This document shows, piece after piece, positions 11,397 to 22,844 of a DNA stretch of 64,000 nt. Made by a program: the position numbers and the translations under genes. Source of the stretch: Macadamia tetraphylla (taxonomy: Eukaryota; Streptophyta; Magnoliopsida; Proteales; Proteaceae); contig CM040971.1 of the NCBI GenBank assembly GCA_022985045.1, forward strand, positions 48,598,659 to 48,662,658, written 5' to 3'. The notes under the pieces were generated by a model, which was not told the DNA's origin, ran no database searches, and worked only from the letters and a program-made list of their open reading frames with translations. Position 1 is the first letter of the stretch. Each line of letters begins with the position of its first letter.

Positions 11397-14300
11397 CTAG
11401 GCCTTCAGCCTCCCGAAAAATTTCTGCTTCTCCTGTGTGGTTTGGAAGCGACCATGTCCAAACTTCGAGGATGTATCAATGAACTTGAGTTTGATCTCCT
11501 CGAGGGCCAAACGAGATGTCTGCTTCAAAAGGGACTGGCGAAGTGTGACAACCCTCTTCTTGGGCCCAACACAGCAACCCTTGATCAAGAGGTAATCATC
11601 CTTCACAATACCATAGTGAGGGAAGCCACCCATGGGTGTTATATCCTTCTCAGTCCTGTTTCATAATTGTGAACAAAATCAGGAAGAACTACCAGTCAGT
11701 CTTTCATTTTGTTACACGAAGAAACAATCAACATTTTGCTATAAATTAAGTCAAGCCTAAAAGGAACAGTTACAAACCTGTCATACTCAGTCATCGCATT
11801 GTGACCCTCATCCCCAGTCTTTCCAAGCTTGTAGATTTTCTTGTTCATTTCAGTACGGTGGTGGTAACCGTTCTGACCAGCCCTTGCAACAGTGAAGGAG
11901 ACCCTGGCAGGGTGCCATGCACCAATACAAGCCACTTTACGCAATCCCCTGTGGGTCTTACGAGGCAGGCGGGTGACACCCCAACGTGTGACAACACCTT
12001 CATAACCCTTACCTTTAGTCACACCAATTATGTCAATCATCTCATCTTTCTGGAAAACAGCATCCACAGGAATCTGCTTCTCAAAGAAACCATATGCATA
12101 GTCCACCTTCTGTGCAATTGTTCCACCATTCACCTGGATCTCCATCAGATGTGCTTTCTTCTGTTTCAACCCTTTCATCTTCCTTATCTACAAGACATCC
12201 ATACGTTAAGATTAAAATGAATTTGAATAAAACCAGGGTACCAAAAGTATCGAATGGCATGCATGTGCAAGAAAATCAATAATATGAATGCACACAAGCG
12301 CATATGTATTTTTTTTTGCCAAAAAGAATGTGTAGGCAAACACCAGATAGTGGTTTCCTGAAAAGGAGTAGTGAAAAGACAGAATTACATTAGACATTCC
12401 ACTGAATTAGTAAAATTCAACAAGTTCCAATTAAATTAGGCTCACTCACACTCAGATCATATTTGTTTTATTAGTTTCACGTGGACAACTAAACTTGCTA
12501 CCTCAAACACAAAAGACCAGACAACGAAAACACTTAAATTATTTGAACAAGTTTAGTTGCTTGGTGATTTCCATAGACAAACTATCAGACAACATAATTG
12601 AAAGCAGCATCATACCTAGTGCCAACTCCATACTTTCCTGCATGTGAATGTAAATATCCAATAGGTTTGTGGATAAAAGCAAATGATATTGAATTATAAA
12701 AGATAAGCAACAAGTGTGTTAAACGTAGATAATACTAAAAAAATTATCATATTCTCACACTAGAAACTGTGTTGATTATATAATGTTTTTTTATCATATA
12801 TCTAGTTATATATTTTCACCATATCATGCTTCATTAGGAGTCATTATGTGGAAAGACAGAAATTTGTATCCGATCCAAATATACCATGCAGTAGAATCGG
12901 TACAGTATTTGATACATAAATAGGAAACTATTGGTGTAGAACTATATGTGCACAAGAAATTGACAGGGGGTCCAAAAGTCATCAGCCTACTATTAAGGGG
13001 GAAAAGTCTAGATTGGAAAAGTGAAGTCCAATAGTATCTTGAGACTCTAAACAACCAAAAAGATTAAATTTCAAAACATAATTTGCCATTAATTCTGAGG
13101 AGGAAAATTAGAACCTGGGTGTGAGCCAAAACACGGATTACAGACCCATATTTCTTCATTTTCTCAAGCTGTGCCTGAATATCTTTCTTTCCTTCATCAG
13201 TTTCATACTTCTTCGAATACTTTGTAAAGGCCTTCTTCTTGGACTTGCACCAGTTCTTGTAAAATCTCCTTTTCACTTCCTCACTCAAATGCTGAGCCCA
13301 GACCGTATTCAGAGAGCGAAGGCCACGGGGAGTCTTGACATAAGCAACTACCCCAACAACAACCATTGGAGGTGTTTCAATAACTGTCACAGCCTCACAT
13401 GTCTCCTTTTTGTGAAGCTCTACAAGAAAAATGGCAAAATGAGATACTACCAATAATAACATTCATCAAAGCAACTAGGTAAAAATGAAAGAAATAATAA
13501 GCAAAATAGAACATACAGGTTTATACCACAGGGAAAAAATAAAAGGAAAATCTCCAAAGGAAACAGGAGGAAGAAATTCATAAATAGTTTCTTACTTGAC
13601 CCAGGTTTTTCAACCTCTCTGACAATGTGCGTCATCCCAGCCTTATAACCCAAGAAAGCAGTAAGCTTGCAAGGCTTGTTTGGGTCATCTTTGGGGAAAG
13701 CCTTCACTGCAGAAGTCCACGACACAGAATAAAGATATTAAAATGTATAAGGCGTATGCAGAACTCATAATATAATACCCTTGAAAAAAAAAAATAGGAT
13801 AAAAATCATGAGATATCACATGACCCGGTTAGACTAGAAGATGGATAAGCTTCTCCCAACTGTTGGAAGAAGAAAAAAATTGAACAGAATATGTGACCCT
13901 CCTACACGAATAGACATACAAGAGAAGTGAAAACATAATTGCATAGGGAAAAGCAAATAATAAGCAGAAACCGATACAGTGACAACCATAACTTGGATAA
14001 GTAGGAGTTGGTAAATGCATGACTGCAAATTGATATTCTATTTCTCCCAGATTGACTTTGTTACAGTACAGAATCCTGATGCCTCAAGGGCATGTGGCAA
14101 AGGACATTACCATGGTTTTAAGTATCGGTGCGTATCGTGCCGTATCGGCCGATACGTATCCGATCGGTAGGCATCGGCACGATACATACCGATACGTATC
14201 ATGAAAATTTTAAAACCCTTATGTATCGATACGTATCCTACGATACGCACCGATACACCACCGATACACACCGATACGTACCGATACTCTATGAAAAATT

Positions 14301-15524
14301 CAAAATTGAAGTGAAATGTACGTTTCGATATGTATCGGTACGTATCGGTATGTATCGGTACGTATCGGTGTGTATCGGTATGTATCGACCGATACACACC
14401 GATACGTACCGATACGGTCATAAAATGGCCAAAATGGGTAATTTTTTAGAAAAACATAATTTTTTGAGGTGTTTTTGTTCCAAAGTTGCTGCCAACCATT
14501 TTTCTCTTTAACTAAAGTGGAAATCAAGGTTGGGAACAAGGATTTTACATTTATGGGACAATTACAAACCTTGGATTCTTAATGCGATACTCTCAATTTA
14601 CTGTTTATGCATAATACATGTTATATATAACTTTTTTTTAACTATTTTTTTATGCAAATGTGTATAAAAAAGTGTTCCTTATCCATTTATGTGCGTATCT
14701 TAGCGTATCTCCGATACGATACGATACCCTCCGATACGTATCTTAATTTTGGCCGACAGATACGATGACCGATACCGATACTTTAATCCTTGGACATTAC
14801 AGTAACAATGGAAGGTTTACTTTAGGGGGAAAAATTACTTCAAAGAAAGAAAATCCATTACATGGTATGCCACCACGGCCAAATAAACAAATTTAAATTA
14901 TGTTAACTCTATGACGCTTTTTTAATGTCAGCTTCTATTGGTAAAACCAGTGGGGGAAAAAAATTGCAAACAATAGCATTCTGTAAATTATAAGATGAAG
15001 TTTGGCGATTTTAGTTGCATGCATGAAATTCTAACATCACGCAAACCAATATGAAATTCAAACACACAAACACACACACACACATATGTGTGTGCGCGTG
15101 CGCGTTGATTGCTTTCCATCTATAACCATTTAAATTCCTCTCATTTGGGGGCTAGGCAATCGGACTATTCCACTACTACTGGGACTATTCTATTCCACTA
15201 TTCATTGTTGTCCACTATTCATCGACTGACTGATACAATGGACTACTATTCTTTTCCATCTTTTATGCCTTTTGGAAACCAAAATCCTAGAGTGTCCAGA
15301 ACTGAGAAATGTGATACAATAAACAATCACAAGACAAAATATCAAAAGGGCAGTTACTGGAAGTTTTAGATGTTAGATTGCCAGATTTTGTGACATGAGA
15401 TATTCACTTAAGCTGCAAAATAATACCAATAAAAAATACCTTTTCCTCTATGACGAGAAGCCCGCTTCCTCGGGAGAAACCCAAGGGAACCATGCCTAGG
15501 GTGCTCAAACTTCCTGTGAGACAT
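11397..15524 (-). CDS. RPL3: 60S ribosomal protein L3 (uL3)
   Basis: There are five coding exons (minus strand): 15524-15440, 13706-13596, 13419-13115, 12187-11778 and 11655-11397. Junctions and phases all agree and give 389 aa, the usual plant length. It starts MSHRKFEHPRHGSLGFLPRK. The middle contains KTHRGLRKVACIGAWHPARV, which holds the histidine and the tryptophan-finger Trp equivalent to yeast His243 and Trp255 near the peptidyl transferase centre. It ends KFFGRLKA. uL3 is a core structural protein of the large cytosolic subunit. Intron 1 (13707-15439) hosts a hAT-like MITE at 14111-14792. A 5' UTR intron probably lies between about 15541 and 16250. No sign of decay is seen, so this is an intact gene. 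Confidence 0.97.
14111..14792. mobile_element. hAT-like MITE packed with GTATCGG words (RPL3 intron 1)
   Basis: The ends are CATGGTTTTAAGTATCGG (left) and CCGATACTTTAATCCTTG (right), an imperfect inverted repeat. Both sides carry GACATTAC (14103-14110 and 14793-14800), an 8-bp target duplication of hAT type. Inside, 14125-14415 is an array of GTATCGG / CCGATAC in both orientations, with another cluster at 14695-14785. No transposase is encoded. Open frames here are artefacts of the repeat. Confidence 0.85.
15062..15105. repeat. CA/TG microsatellite with palindromic junction
   Basis: ACACACACACACA passes into TATGTGTGTGCGCGTGCGCG, a purine-pyrimidine alternating tract in RPL3 intron 1. Such tracts are prone to slip and to form Z-DNA. 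Confidence 0.7.
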
Positions 15525-16244
15525 CCTGCTCCGTCACCCTGGAACAAATTAAAAAATATAAAACTCACGGTACTGCGAAGCAATATTCAACTAAACACAA
15601 CACAAGCTTTTCAGAAAGGAATAGAAGACTAGCATTGAGAGGCAAACTACATAAAAAGATGAATCAACATTTAGAACGATTAAGCCTTTCTATCGCCACC
15701 ACAATTAAAAGAATGAAAAGAAAAAATCGACATATAAATTTGGTTAGCGAACTAAATCCTAATCGGTGGGTACCCATTATAGATAAATGGAGATCCAAAC
15801 AAATGCAATTATAACAAAGCAAAGATGAGAGCTCGACCAGAGATTTAGTTATGCTCCAGAGTATTTAAAATTTGGGTTGGAGGAAAAAAAACAGATTAGA
15901 AGCAGCGATATGGGGTGAGGGAGAGCTGTTCAACAATAATGCAAATCATGTGTATAAAAAAAAAAATGTTCGGCGAAAGGAATTATCCTTTTGAGGAATT
16001 GAAGCGAAGCGAGTAGCTACTCAGACTAACATCCACAAGTACAGTAAACGCAATAATCAAATCCTTAATCCTAGTCTTCAATAATCAGAAGTCTCAGAAT
16101 CGGTATATAGGCAGATGCAGATCAATAAAAACGAAGCTAGAAAATGGAAACACCAGAAGGAGATGATAACTTCAAACAAACAAGGAGTACCAAAGTATAT
16201 CGGCTGGATACTCAGAAGGATCGAAAGAGAGCGAGAGAGAGTCA

Positions 16245-16314
16245 CCTCAGAACAAATGGGGTAAGCCCTCCTGCGGCGACCTCTGCTCAAAACCCTAGTC
16301 GAGGTTTTATACAG
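16245..16314 (-). promoter_or_regulatory. RPL3 TATA box, telo-box and 5' leader
   Basis: On the minus strand GTATAAAACC (16303-16312) is a TATA box. It is followed by CTAGGGTTTT (plus-strand AAAACCCTAG, 16288-16297), a telo-box typical of ribosomal protein promoters. The leader continues through a CTCTCTC tract. An acceptor GTTCCAG at about 15541 joins it to the GGTGACGGAGCAGG before the ATG at 15524. The donor is not certain. Confidence 0.55.
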
Positions 16315-16414
16315 CCAAGAAGCCTCTGATCCTTCTCTTTCTCCCCATTTTGCCCCTCATGGTTTATGCAAATTGGGTGGGTCGGCTGGATCATGGTTGA
16401 CCACTGGTCTGACC

Positions 16415-17049
16415 CACTGTTAGTTAAAATGGGAACGGCAAAAAAACAGAAACGTACGGTACGAGTTTTAAATAGATAAAAAAAATGAACGGTATGGTAA
16501 AAAAAAAAAAAAAAAAAAGGAATGGTAAATCGACGAAAACGAACGGTATGAGTATTAAACGTGTAGTTTTCAAAAAAACGAAACCATAAAAATGATAGTA
16601 TACTCATGCAATTTGAGAGATTATTACCTGGATACATGCATCTAATATTCCAAAAGGTTGGGGAGTCCCAAGATAAAATAGCCCAATGGGCTACAAGAAA
16701 ATGAGATATTGCTAGCTTTAACTTCTCCTTATTCAATGGGCTATAAGAAGATGAGATTTTTTTTCCTATAGATAGTATGGAAGTTAAAAACAAAAAACCA
16801 AGTACCATATTGTCTTTACTCTTCACTTTTACCAATAGTTTTTTTTTTAATAAATTAATTAATTATAATAAAATTCATATTTTACCCTTAAAAAACGGAT
16901 ATGCTTTTAAAACGGCCGTTTAAAACTCGTTTAAAACAGAATCTTTTGCTGTTTCCTTTTTTTCCGTATTGTATAATAGCATACGGGAAAACACGTTTTA
17001 AACGGCAAAAAAAAGCAACCGCGTTTAAAACGCATTTTAACTAACAGTG
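16415..17049. mobile_element. hAT-like MITE just upstream of the RPL3 promoter
   Basis: The ends CACTGTTAGTTAAAATG and CATTTTAACTAACAGTG are perfect inverted repeats. Flanks GTCTGACC (16407-16414 and 17050-17057) are a perfect 8-bp target duplication. It is 635 bp, non-coding and rich in AAACG/CGTTTAAAAC palindromes and ACGGTATG words. It ends about 100 bp from the RPL3 TATA box, so it may have reshaped that upstream region. Confidence 0.88.
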
Positions 17050-17057
17050 GTCTGACC

Positions 17058-17748
17058 CATAGATATTTTAAGGGCAAGAGAATGCAACTCTGCTGGCACA
17101 GGAACATGCCAGCACAATGGGCCAACGAGAAGATGCATGGGAGCATATTCAATGCGGATAAGCACAGTCTTTTCCACACCTACCGTCTCTAGACATGTAG
17201 TTGTGCCAGTGGGTAGCTAGCGTTCTTTCTTCCATACTTTAAGGTAAGTGATTCTCTCTTTGGGAGAGTGACCTATACCAATGTCTACCTATATCTATCT
17301 CTTTCCTCCTATGGGCAAAGGGCATAGATGTCTTTTTATATGGGGAGGGGGGAGATAGACACATGAGAGCACACTTGCTTAGGCCATATGTAAACCGGAC
17401 CTTTCTCCATTCAATGGATACGATTCACTCTCAATCCATGTCTCTCAATTGTCTTGGCTCTTTTTCTCATTCTCTAGAACATGTCGAATCTTCAATTAGT
17501 TATTTATCTGTTAATATCTATTAAGATTGAATAGATTATGTTTTGGATGATCCAAATTCATATTCAGTTGCCTTTTGACTAGATACGAATACCCCTGAAT
17601 GGATGTGAATCATATTCCAAATTTCGTTTATCCTATACTACCATTGGATGTCCCACTTGTGAAAGAAAACTTTCTCTTAAATTTAAAAACAAATGACATC
17701 TTTTATAATTTTCATTACTATCATACTATGTGATAACTAGTGAATATA

Positions 17749-17779
<31 letters not shown>

Positions 17780-18560
17780 GAGAGGGGGGTGTGCAATTAT
17801 TATACTTCACTAAACATAGATAGACCCCTATAATTTTTCTCTTAAAGAATGAATGGGAAAAAGAAAGCTACCTGATAATGTTGCACACATCTAGACACAT
17901 GGAAGTGGAACCAAACTGTGAAAATATGCGCATACTAAGTACTATACATAACGCCAAATTCAAGTGTGTTGTTTATTAACGTGTTTAATATTAAAATCAG
18001 AAAGAAAGAAAAAAATGTATAAATACATGTTTGTCTTTTACATTATGATAATTATTGTGTTTCTATCAAAAAAAAAAAAATGTGAAATTTAGTGATTTGT
18101 CATTAGTGTCTTTGATACCACAACAACTAACATGAGTGGATCCTTGTGATTGATGATTCTATACCCTTACAACTAATCAAATTTAACTTGATATGAGCAT
18201 GTAACATAAGTCAAAATAGTAAATGGTACTAATCTATAGCAAATTCATAATTTTAAACTATGCCCTTCGATGCTTGCTTGTATTAAGCTAAAACTTTTAT
18301 TCTATTTGTTCTTACGGGCTAAGGATCGTTGTCTGGTAGGTTGTAGCTTGCATTAATGGCCCAACCAATGGGACAATGTGCATAGGCATCCATGAGAGTG
18401 TGTATGAGAAGACTAGGTAGCTTTCTTTTTCCCTTTTATTACTACTGCAAAAAGGGTCTTTATTAAGCTCAAGATCCAAGTGCCATGAATTCAATTGCAT
18501 AGTTAGAAAACTAGGTTTTGACTTGAGTGATTCACCTGAGTCGAGGAAAAGAAAAACATG
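17058..18560. other. Intergenic region, no gene seen
   Basis: AT-rich DNA with an (AT)n tract next to a T run at 17746-17779 and several poly-A runs. I find no protein-like frame, RNA gene or complete transposon. Confidence 0.5.
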
Positions 18561-19640
18561 AAATCTAGCTAGAAACCATGAAGACTCTCCTAGGTGTAAG
18601 AACTGACTAGATCAGTCCAAGTCAATCCAAGTTTTTATTATTATTATCTTTTATAATACCACATACTTTCATAAACTGTAAGTTTGGTCTACAACCAAAC
18701 AAACCCTAAAATTTGTGTTTTTTGTCTTCAATATTAGAACCTTTTTTTTTTTTTTTTTCTTATCGCCTATGAAGCAAACATAACCTTAATCCCTCCTCAC
18801 TTGGAGAAGGAGAAGAAGGACAATATTAAGTAGTTTTAATAAGAAAAAACATGACTTTCCCTAATTAGAGGTTTGACTTGCCTGATTCACCAGGTTTTGA
18901 AAAGGTCGACATAGGTTTAAAAAAAAAAAAGGTTTCCCAACCATGTTTAAATATCTAATGTCTCCCAAATTGGTAGTTAGGAGTGAATTGATCTTAAGCT
19001 ATGCACTGCATGAAGGAAATCAACTCGGCATAAGTGTGAGTAGCTCCAAACAGGCATTAGATGAATGGAATCAACCTCTAGATAAACAATGTGGGATTAT
19101 ACATTTATAACATCTCAACATATATCTCATTTTCAAGCTTTTTGATACATGATTATGATTATAGCTCTCTCTAACTATCCCTCATGATTCCTTCTAAGTT
19201 CTATCCAGTTGTTGAAGCATAGGCTACAACTGAATTTGATCAAAGTAGTTTCCAATGCGTCAAAATTATACTTCATTATCAGTGTCTCATTCCAGGTCAA
19301 CTTGTTTCTGTTTTCACCAAAACCAACTCATTAATCAGGCAAGCAATGACAAATAGTTCAATGTAATGCATTGATCCTAAACTATTTATGCCTTTCCATG
19401 CAAGATTAGACCATTTACCATAGCTAGTTAAATAGCAATGGCACATTTAACAAACAGTTGGTAAGTTTGCCTTGTTTATCTATCAAAACAAGCCTCAAAA
19501 CCCAGACTCAGACATTTTTGGATCTTCTTTCATGCATAATGATAAGAAACCCAAATCACAAGTTCCATGGAATAATCCATCTTTATAGCCTAATTGGATA
19601 AAGGTGTAAGTTGGTTTAAGAATAATTATGAGTCTGGTAG

Positions 19641-20439
19641 CGATGTCAATCCATCGGTTCGGTCTGATTTCAATTGGATTGCTATTGGGTCATACTGAAA
19701 CCAAACCATCAAGCTGAAGTTTGATTTTGTTGGTTTAGGTCAGGTTTAGTAATTCAGTTCAGCCTTTTATAGAGTGAGCTTGACAAGTTCTTAGTAATCT
19801 GTCATCTGGGTGTCATCGGTTTGGTTTCAAATTTTCATATACCTACATTATTAAAATAAAAATAATAATAAATAAATAATTTTATTTCAGGGAGAGGGAT
19901 GTAATTTGTTCAAACTCTTGTGTCCACTTGTAATTTCAGTAAACTACAGGAGGGGGGGGAATTTTCCCTTTATTTTATTTTTTCTCTCGGGTTCACTTCA
20001 TTTTTTGGTTTGGTTCATTTTTCTTTTCGATTCATTTCGGTTTTGATTTTTATCGGTTTGATAAAAGTAAAAAAATGATAAGAGTTCGGAAAGGTATTTT
20101 ATTGGGTTGGCTAAATGAACTCTGTTTGTTATCGGTTCAGTTTTGATTAGAAATGGTTTTAATAGTTATTTCCCCTAATTTTTATCAACTTTTTTTTTTT
20201 TGGGTTCAATTTGTTTCCAATTTCGATCAATCCGTCTTAGTTTCGATTTGTACCAATTTATCAAAGCCCAAACAGAAACCAAATCGATAAGAATTCAATT
20301 TGATTCATTTTTTGGTTCATTTCAAAATATTTTTTTTTCATACATGAAAGTAGGCGCAATAACAAAATTTAAAGGATTAGAGTCAAAAGTTAAAGATTTG
20401 AGGAAGTTCTATATGCTCTTTGGCACAAGTGAAAATTGA
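19641..20439. other. Diverged transposon-like sequence rich in GGTTCGGTT words
   Basis: It starts with GATGTCAATCCATCGGTTCGG at the point where unit B continues into the element at 22113. It contains many GGTTCGGTTT/TTCAATTTCG words typical of hAT-like GGTTCGG elements. It is probably the decayed partner of 22113-22748, carried along in the segmental duplication. No boundary or target duplication is clear, and there is no gene. Confidence 0.4.
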
Positions 20440-20567
20440 GTTGTTCAAGTCTCGTCCAGGTGTTAGAAATGATTAGACCAAGTCTAAGTCAATCCGAGTT
20501 TTTACTAACTTGGTGTTTCTGTTCGAGTCGTGTGAAACTCACCATATTTGGTTTTCTCTATTGGACC

Positions 20568-20931
20568 CATAGTTAGCAAATTCGGATTCGGGAATTATTC
20601 GGACGGAGAATTATTCGGAATAATTCGGACGATTAATTTAAGGATTCGGTCAAAAAAGCGGTCAAAAAAATCTTATTGGGGTTTTTTTTTTTTAATTTTT
20701 TTTTTTTAAATTTTTTTTTTTTTTTTAAAATAATGTTTAAATGGACCGAATAATTCGGTTTAATTCGGATTCGGTCCGAATTATTCGCGATTTATATTCA
20801 TTTTGGAAAAAGTCGCGAATTTTAAAGAATTTTATTTTTAATTCGGATTCGGTCCGAATTTTTGATAAAATTCGGAAAAATTCGGTTCGGCCGAATAATT
20901 CGCGAATTATTCGGCCGAATTGATAACTATG
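20568..20931. mobile_element. hAT-like MITE packed with ATTCGG words
   Basis: The left end CATAGTTAGCAAATTCGG and right end CCGAATTGATAACTATG are inverted repeats. Flanks ATTGGACC (20560-20567 and 20932-20939) are a perfect 8-bp target duplication. The 364-bp body is dominated by TTCGGA / ATTCGGC / TTATTCG words in both orientations around an A/T-rich centre (20680-20735). It lies in unit B of the segmental duplication and is absent from unit A, so it inserted later. Confidence 0.88.
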
Positions 20932-22112
20932 ATTGGACCATAGACTATAAGTTTGGTCTACATCTAAACTCACCATTTTTTATTGTTATCTTCAATACTT
21001 AACCTTTTCTTTCCCTCACCTATGTAGCAAATATAACCTCAGTCCCTCTTCACTTGGAGAAGTTGAAGAAGGAAGTTATAAAAATAAATAAAAAAAAAAA
21101 AAAAAAAGAAGAAAAAAGTAGCTCACTAGGTTTAGAAAAGGGCAAGTTGAAAAAAAAAAAAAAACCCTAGTTTTCCAATAATGTGGATTAAGTTATAGTA
21201 TGATCTGACCGATCCACATAGATGGAATTCATCACAGGGTAGGGTTTTTCTTTGGATGGATTCCATTTGTGTGGATCAATGCTATACGAGAATGGTTCTC
21301 GTACGAGGGCTTGATCCACTCTCGTTTTTTGACAATATGTAAATATATAATGTTTTCCTAATAGATTTGATCTCCCTAGGTAGCTAGGAATTAATTGTTC
21401 TTAAGGTTTGCATTGCATGAAGGGAATCAATCTTGGCATTAATGTGAGTAGATCCAAACATGAATTAACTGAAGGAATCAACCTCTGGATAACCCACGTG
21501 AGACTGTTCCTTTAAAACATCCAACATCTCAACATAGATTATCTCATTTTCAAGCTTGTTGGTACATACTTATGACTCTCTCTCTCTCTCTCTCTGGGGT
21601 TTCCTTCTAAGGTCGATCTGGTTGCTGAAGAATAGGCTAGAACTGAAATTGATCAGAGGAGCTAGCAATGTTTCAGGAGCGCTCACTTGATTTTGCTTAA
21701 AGCAATTGATAAAAGCTGAATTAGACTCCATCAATGTCTCATTCCAGACCAACTGGTTTAATCAGGCAACCAATGATATATACTTTAATGTAATGGCCCT
21801 TATCCTGAACTATTCATGCCTTTCAATGCAAGGTTAGACAATTTACTAGAGCTAGTTAAACAACAATGGCACATTTAAATGGCCATATCCTTCTCATACA
21901 AGCTTCCAAGCAAAATAGGCTCTCTTAAGCATCCATAATTCCTTACCAAAAAAAAAAAAAATCATCCATAATTTGCTTTTTGGGCTTGAGTAACAATTGG
22001 TAAGTTTGGCGTGTTTATCTACCAAACCAAGCCTAAAATCTACTTTATTGGAAGAATCCATCCTTATTGGACAAAGATGTTAAAATGATTTGAGGTACAC
22101 ATGAGTCCATGT

Positions 22113-22748
22113 AGGGGTGTCAATTGATCGGATTGAACCTATTTTGGGTTGATATTGGACCAAACAAACTATTAATCTGAAATCTACTTTATTGCATTGA
22201 GGTTGTGTTCAGTAGTCAAGAAAGAAAAATGTACTTTTTTCTTGGATTAAGAAATGCTCGTTGTGCTTGCATGTCCTAAAATAAGAGAATATTTTTTTCT
22301 AATTTCAAAATTTATCTTGGAAATGATGAAGTTTTCTTCTGCTGAAAAAAAAAAAAAACATCTTACCCAAAATACAAGAAAATATAAAAATTTTTATTTT
22401 ATTTTCTTTTCTTTTGATGATAGCCGAGCATACATTTTTTTTTTTTTTTAAATTTTCTTACAATTTCATTTCTTTTCTTCTCTTTTCTAGATTCTTTTTT
22501 TTTCTTTTCTTATCTTGGTCACCAAACACAGCTTAATGGTTTAACAGGCTTTGATCTGTTTGTTACTGGTTCATTTATATTTACATAAAAAACTAATGAA
22601 AATCATTTTTTCAGATTTGGTTGACCCGGTTCAGTTTTTGTTTCTACCGATTTTCTAAAAGTCTAAACCGGAACCAACCGATAGGAATTCGGTTCGATTG
22701 GGTTTTCTGATCGGTCTGACCATTTTAGGCCGGAACTTGACACCCCTA
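22113..22748. mobile_element. hAT-like element, itself containing a second MITE
   Basis: It begins TAGGGGTGTCAA and ends TTGACACCCCTA, a 12-bp perfect inverted repeat. Flanks AGTCCATG (22105-22112) and AGCCTATG (22749-22756) match at 6 of 8 positions, as expected for an old 8-bp duplication. The middle is occupied by the separate MITE at about 22199-22534. Its right end lies about 15 bp from the TATA box of the gene at 22845. Confidence 0.7.
22199..22534. mobile_element. MITE copy 1 of a GTGTTTGG-ended family
   Basis: The left end GGTTGTGTTCAGTAGTCAAG pairs with the right end TTGGTCACCAAACACAGC. Its interior lines up with the element at 42577-42911: a CTTGG.TTAAGAA start, CATGTCC, GAAGTTTTCTT followed by an A run, ACAAGAAAA, then a TTTCTAGATTCTTTTT end. 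Two copies with the same order and ends define a family. Superfamily is not settled because no clean target duplication is visible. Confidence 0.7.
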
Positions 22749-22764
22749 AGCCTATGCAACTCTG

Positions 22765-22800
22765 TATAAACCTTTGTCTCTTACCACTTGCTTATCACAA

Positions 22801-22839
<39 letters not shown>

Positions 22840-22844
22840 GCGAC
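22765..22844 (+). promoter_or_regulatory. TATA box and (GA)n leader of the secreted-protein gene
   Basis: GTATAAAC at 22764-22771 lies about 75 bp before the ATG at 22845. The leader contains a (GA)n microsatellite (22803-22836). An upstream in-frame ATG at 22788 would read through the repeat as RERERER, so the ATG followed by a signal peptide is the better start. Confidence 0.5.

Larger units (their letters stand above)
18570..22112. repeat. Diverged segmental duplication (two about 1.1-kb units)
   Basis: Unit A (about 18570-19640) and unit B (about 20440-22112) share the same ordered landmarks. These are AGTCAATCC.AGTTTTTA, AAGTTTGGTCTACA, CCTCTTCACTTGGAGAAG-like text, GCATTGCATGAAGG..ATCAA, GTGAGTAG.TCCAAACA, GAATCAACCTCT and ATCTCATTTTCAAGCTT, then TTCCTTCTAAG, AATAGGCTA-like words, AATGGCACATTTAA and TTGGTAAGTTTG. 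B is longer because it contains the MITE at 20568-20931. A partial third copy lies at 56370-56610. No coding frame is conserved. Confidence 0.75.

Noticed and set aside
14107..14539. Overlapping open frames rich in Tyr/Arg/Thr/Asp on both strands
   Set aside because: They are translations of the GTATCGG/CCGATAC array of a MITE.
16287..16835. 182-codon minus-strand open frame upstream of RPL3
   Set aside because: It runs through the RPL3 promoter into the MITE, is Phe-rich from T runs, and has no domain.
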